Assembly: GCA_030159075.1 (NCBI GenBank)
Contig: BROG01000076.1
Location: forward strand, 372,001-436,000
DNA length: 64,000 nucleotides
Direction of reading: 5' to 3'
DNA from: Atrina japonica
Taxonomy: Eukaryota > Mollusca > Bivalvia > Pterioida > Pinnidae
Shown: positions 63,050 through 64,000 of the stretch, one piece after another
How positions within the stretch are numbered: position 1 is the stretch's first letter
How the letters are laid out: every line of letters begins with the position of its first letter
The notes under the pieces: generated by a model
What the model saw: only the letters and a program-made list of their open reading frames with translations
Databases searched by the model: none
What the model was told of the DNA's origin: nothing
Translations under genes and position numbers: made by a program

Positions 63050-63935
63050 CACGGTCTCAACACGAAGAACACTTTCAAATCCAAAACGGGATGGGTCCAG
63101 GTGTACGGAAGGAGTCAGCGTCCCTGTTAGCATATCATAGCCGTCGCAAATCTTCCATGAACTTTTATTGGAAACCTTTCGAGTTTGGTGAAAATATCAA
63201 ACTCGGTGAAAATGTCGTGCAGTAATTAATAGATCTGATTGGCGAAAGGGTATACGGTCATATTCCAGAATACTGTCTAACATTCTTGAATGGGGGCTTC
63301 AAACTGTTTAACAAGATCCCCGTATCGGCCATAAAATTAAGATTATTTGAAGCGTTCAAAAACGTACCCCTGTGTGAGAAGTTTATTATTTGACGCTCAA
63401 AATAAAACATTCAGAAGAGGAGTATATCCTGGCATAACATATAAGTTGCGAAATGAAAATGCCACAGGCAGGAGAAGACGGAATATTACTTCTCAGGAAG
63501 GAGAAGTTCGTGATATGGTAATTGAAGTTGTCACGTTGAGAGGAGGTGTGAAGTAGACCGTCCTTCCCAACTGACAGGAGTAAATCTAAGTAAGAAGCAG
63601 ATGTGTTTCTCTCTGTTGTCTCAATGATATCATGTTTAACAGGATGCATCTGGATGAGGTAATTCTATATTATTTTTCGTCGATGAACGTGTAAGTGAAA
63701 TTAATCCAAGATGCTAAATGTTGCTTTTCTTTGGAGACCAGAGACTGTATATATTCCGCTTCATACGAATACAAAAAGGTGTCAGCCCGTGGGGAGAGGG
63801 GCACAATTGGTACCCATTGGAATGGCGACTATCTGCTGGAAAACCTTTCCTGCAAAAAAAAAAAAAAATGTTGCACACTAGAAACTCCAACATCTTGATG
63901 ATATCGCCTTCAGTATATTTGTTCATGGAGTCAGA
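63050..63935 (-). mobile_element. Decayed reverse-transcriptase element, copy E (second lineage)
   Basis: Two minus-strand ORFs in different frames carry RT pieces. 63947-63714 has NKYTEGDIIKMLEFLV and, after a frameshift, an SNGYQLCPSP reading of the MGTNCAP motif. 63649-63386 has NTSASYLDLLLSVGKDGL, then RDNFNYHITNFSFLRSNIPS and GIFISQLICYARIYSSSECF. Between them the catalytic box reads FIDE and runs into a stop, so the Asp pair is lost. A 15-base A run at 63853-63867 adds another frameshift. The wording differs enough from copies A-D (SQLICYARIYSSSECF versus SQMIRYARTCTTYEDF) to be another subfamily. The tail reaches about 63050. Confidence 0.75.
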
Positions 63936-64000
63936 GTGTCCCTTCACAAATTAAGGTTTTTCATGACCAAACACTAATATTTATGTCTATTATTTCCATT

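Overview
The window looks like animal nuclear DNA. It is AT-rich, has almost no long ORFs, and contains phase-matched spliced exons, tRNA-derived SINEs, MITE-like inverted-repeat elements, minisatellites and decayed reverse-transcriptase elements. The SINE types and the RT family (DFSTLYTTIPH / MGTNCAPLLADLFLY / RYIDD motifs) suggest a marine mollusc, probably a bivalve. That taxonomic call is an inference from recall, not from a search.

One protein-coding gene is well supported. It is on the minus strand and encodes the N-terminal part of an ADAMTS-type secreted zinc metalloprotease. Four exons were found: exon 1 (48034-48127, signal peptide), exon 2 (47483-47820, propeptide), exon 3 (37129-37288, end of propeptide) and exon 4 (2664-2929, propeptide/catalytic linker and first strand and helix of the protease domain). 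All four have canonical GT/AG borders with compatible phases, and they join into 286 uninterrupted codons. The rest of the gene (zinc site, disintegrin-like, thrombospondin repeats) should lie left of position 1. The introns are 213 bp, about 10.2 kb and about 34.2 kb.

Almost everything between 2.9 and 47.5 kb is therefore intron. It holds four of the five SINEs (a fifth, nearly complete copy at 1.27 kb lies left of exon 4, and another is upstream of the gene), two large families of short inverted-repeat elements, and six minisatellites. Two of the minisatellites arose inside a MITE and one from a SINE promoter head. The remaining intronic sequence is unremarkable.

From 48.1 to 64 kb is the 5' flank of the gene. 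It holds at least five relics of a Penelope-like or related non-LTR reverse-transcriptase element in both orientations, all broken, plus one SINE with intact target-site duplications, one MITE, long microsatellites and a few short ORFs of unknown status. I found no tRNA or rRNA gene, CRISPR array or prokaryote-type system, and no evidence of a new biological system. The most informative results are the ADAMTS gene model and the repeat-birth events.
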